Shown: positions 62,249-64,000 of the stretch, piece after piece | Layout: each line of letters begins with the position of its first letter | Numbering within the stretch: position 1 is the first letter of the stretch | Assembly (NCBI GenBank): GCA_041874725.1 | Contig: CP097466.1 | Coordinates: 4,960,001 to 5,024,000, forward strand | DNA: 64,000 bases | Source: Duganella sp. BuS-21 | GTDB taxonomy: Bacteria > Pseudomonadota > Gammaproteobacteria > Burkholderiales > Burkholderiaceae_D | Direction of reading: 5' to 3' | Program-made: the position numbers and the translations under genes | Notes under the pieces: generated by a model | What the model saw: the letters and a program-made list of their open reading frames with translations, nothing else | The model's database searches: none | What the model was told of the DNA's origin: nothing

Positions 62249-62548
62249 TTATTTGGGCGCCGGCGGCGTCAGGTAGATTACGATGGGCTGTAGCGGTTGC
62301 AGCGCTTGCGTCTGCGCAGGCTGAGCTGCAGGCGCCTGCACCACCACCGGCGCCGCCTGCGGCAGCGGCTTCAGAAATTGACCGAGCGCAGCCGCAAGGC
62401 CGCAGAAGCCGACGAACAGACCAATCATGCTGCCGACCATCCACTTGTGTATATCGGCGCGCAGTGACTCGACGTCGGCCTTGGTTGCCAAGGTCGGCAG
62501 TATCGTATCGAAGCGCGCCTCCAGCGCGGTTTGGCGTTCGTTGTCCAT
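62249..62548 (-). CDS. Small membrane protein with coiled coil and Pro-rich tail
   Basis: A 99-aa protein: N-terminal helix (ALEARFDTILPTLATKADVE, SLRADIHKW) of coiled-coil type, one transmembrane span (MVGSMIGLFVGFCGLAAALG) and a Pro/Gln/Ala-rich tail (PAAQPAQTQALQPLQP). The layout resembles many small proteobacterial proteins of unknown role. Confidence 0.7.
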   Translation of the reverse strand: MDNERQTALEARFDTILPTLATKADVESLRADIHKWMVGSMIGLFVGFCGLAAALGQFLKPLPQAAPVVVQAPAAQPAQTQALQPLQPIVIYLTPPAPK

Positions 62549-62576
62549 TCCTACAGCTTAGGACAATGCCGCGCCA

Positions 62577-63041
62577 TTACCAAGTGCTGAACGGCTGCTT
62601 AATCAGGTTGGAGTTGAGGTAGCGCAGATCGGCCGTGACTTCCTCTGCTACCCAGTCCGGCTTGTCGAACTGCTGGTCTTCCGACTGTAATTCAATCTCG
62701 GCCACCACCAGCCCGGCGTTCACGCCGAGGAACTCGTCCACCTCCCACACATTGCCGGCGAACGGAATGCGGCGGCGGTACTTCTCGATCAACGGCTGCT
62801 CGCACAAACCGTCGAGCAGCTCGGCCGCGTCGGCGACGGGGATTTCGTACTCCCATTCGCCGCGCGTGGCGCCCTGGTTGGCGCCCTTGATCGTCATCAC
62901 CGCCCGCTCGCCCTCGATGCGCACGCGCACCACGCGCTCCTTGTGCGAAGACAGATAACCCTGGCGAAAAAACACCGGCTCGCCCAGGCTCTTCCAGCCA
63001 TCACCGCCCAGCAGGAACTTGCGTTCGATTTCAACGCCCAT
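62577..63041 (-). CDS. CYTH-domain phosphatase (class IV cyclase fold)
   Basis: A 154-aa protein opening with MGVEIERKFLL, the ExExK motif of the CYTH tunnel fold. Further charged strands (VVRVRIEGERAVMTIKG, GEWEYEIPVADA, EVDEFLGVNAGLVVAEIEL) hold the phosphate-binding lysines, arginines and glutamates. Bacterial members hydrolyse tripolyphosphate or thiamine triphosphate. Two bases separate it from the upstream carboxypeptidase gene. The longer open frame upstream is a shadow of that gene. Confidence 0.92.
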   Translation of the reverse strand: MGVEIERKFLLGGDGWKSLGEPVFFRQGYLSSHKERVVRVRIEGERAVMTIKGANQGATRGEWEYEIPVADAAELLDGLCEQPLIEKYRRRIPFAGNVWEVDEFLGVNAGLVVAEIELQSEDQQFDKPDWVAEEVTADLRYLNSNLIKQPFSTW

Positions 63042-63043
63042 GA

Positions 63044-64000
63044 TCAGTAGTCGTTCAGCGACAGCAGGATAGGCTGCAGGATCGCCGCGCCCAGCGCCGC
63101 GCTGCGCGCGCCGTTCCAGCCCACATGCGCATCCGGCAGATCGGCGTTGTCCTTGAACGGCATCTCCAAGGTCAGCGCCAGGCAACCGAAGTGGTGGCCG
63201 ACGTACTTGGAGGCCAGCGTCAGCATGTCTTCCTTGTACTTGCTGGCGGCATAGCCCACCTTGTCCTGGAAGTCCGGCGACGCATCCTTGTAGCGATCGA
63301 TGAAAGCCTGCTGCTTGGCGCGGCGTTCGTCGCTGAAGTTCTCCAGCATCTCGTTGCCGGCCACGAAGTTGTACGGCAGCGCTTCGTCGCCATGAATATC
63401 GAAGAACATGTCGATGCCGGTTTCGTGCATCTTCTGCTTCACGACCAGCACTTCCGGGCTGCGCTCGACGGTCGGCGTCATCCACTCGCGATTCAGGTTG
63501 GCGCCGGCCGCGTTGGTGCGCAGGTTGCCGCGCACCGAGCCGTCCGGATTCATGTTCGGCACGATGTAGAACACGCAGCGCTGCAGCAGCTTGCGGGCGA
63601 TCGGATTGGCATCGTCGAGCAGTGTATCGATCAGGCCTTCGATAAACCACTCGGCCATCGACTCGCCCGGATGCTGGCGCGCGATGAACCAGATTTTCTT
63701 TTCCGCGTCCGGCTTGCCGATGACGACCAGGTTCATGTCGCGGCCATCGACCGTGCTGCCCAGGTCTTCCACGCGCGCCAGCGGATGCTCGCCCACTTCG
63801 CCCAGCAGGCGCAGATGGCGCTCGAACGAATACGGCTCGAAGTAAGCGTAATAGATGCTGTCGGTATCGGGCGCATGCTTGATCGTCATGACCTCGCCGT
63901 CAAAGGTGGTCGGCACGCGGAACCAGTTCTCGGTGTCGTAGCTGGCCACGGCCTGGTAGTCTTCGTAGCCCTTGGCGTAGGTGGCCTGGCCGGCGTTCAG
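63044..64000 (-). CDS. M14-family cytosolic carboxypeptidase, 5' end outside window
   Basis: Zinc carboxypeptidase of the M14 family. The visible 318 residues contain the zinc ligands in ARQHPGESMAEWF (HxxE) and MFFDIHGDEALPY, substrate-binding ANLNREWMTP, and the catalytic glutamate region LALTLEMPFKDN. The reading continues through the window end (LNAGQATYAKGYEDYQAVAS), so the N-terminal beta domain starts beyond 64000. Possible substrates are peptides with C-terminal Glu or Lys; not decided here. Confidence 0.92.
   Translation of the reverse strand: MNAGQATYAKGYEDYQAVASYDTENWFRVPTTFDGEVMTIKHAPDTDSIYYAYFEPYSFERHLRLLGEVGEHPLARVEDLGSTVDGRDMNLVVIGKPDAEKKIWFIARQHPGESMAEWFIEGLIDTLLDDANPIARKLLQRCVFYIVPNMNPDGSVRGNLRTNAAGANLNREWMTPTVERSPEVLVVKQKMHETGIDMFFDIHGDEALPYNFVAGNEMLENFSDERRAKQQAFIDRYKDASPDFQDKVGYAASKYKEDMLTLASKYVGHHFGCLALTLEMPFKDNADLPDAHVGWNGARSAALGAAILQPILLSLNDY

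Overview
The window is chromosomal DNA of a high-GC betaproteobacterium, most likely Oxalobacteraceae (Massilia/Duganella/Janthinobacterium type). The evidence is the conserved orders ndk-rlmN-pilW-rodZ-ispG-hisS-yfgM-bamB-der, surE-pcm-nlpD-rpoS-rlmD and odhA-odhB-lpdA-zapE, a DUF2863 gene, and the short inverted repeat family that reads as 'VVPASAGIH' when translated. The genus is an inference. No rRNA, tRNA or CRISPR array was seen.

1-9 kb (minus strand): a housekeeping operon from ndk to der covering nucleotide balance, 23S rRNA/tRNA methylation, type IV pilus and cell-shape proteins, isoprenoid synthesis, histidyl-tRNA synthetase and the BAM complex. Inverted repeats sit just behind the yfgM stop and over the ispG stop. 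9-18 kb: a BI-1/YccA membrane protein, then the A2M-PBP1C pair of the periplasm. 17.9-23 kb: rlmD, rpoS, nlpD, pcm and surE, with a perfect 70-bp palindrome before A2M. 23-25.6 kb: a two-gene operon of a TIR protein and a KGGVGR-type P-loop ATPase with kinesin-light-chain-like TPRs, a candidate NAD-linked defence or signalling system.

25.8-41.9 kb: a quinone oxidoreductase, a DinG-type helicase, a PP2C-like phosphatase, zapE, the 2-oxoglutarate dehydrogenase genes with a PspC/SHOCT gene inserted before lpdA, a LysR/metallo-hydrolase divergent pair, and an LRR-protein kinase followed by an orphan BlaI-type repressor.

42-48.7 kb is an accessory island. It holds a microcin-type export locus (HlyD-like adaptor, C39-peptidase ABC exporter), one intact double-glycine peptide precursor, and a second precursor broken by one missing base at the GG cleavage site. 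It also has a toxin-antitoxin pair, two unknown small genes, a remnant of a second exporter and a PilZ gene with an amber codon.

48.8-60.4 kb is a TCA-cycle block: gltA, sdhE and sdhBADC on one strand; a GntR regulator; then mdh, a CitE-like lyase, an MliC-like gene and acnA on the other. A 16-bp palindrome and a good sigma70 promoter lie between gntR and mdh. 60.5-64 kb: DUF2863, a MITE-like element inserted in its terminator with a target duplication, a small membrane protein, a CYTH phosphatase and a partial M14 carboxypeptidase.
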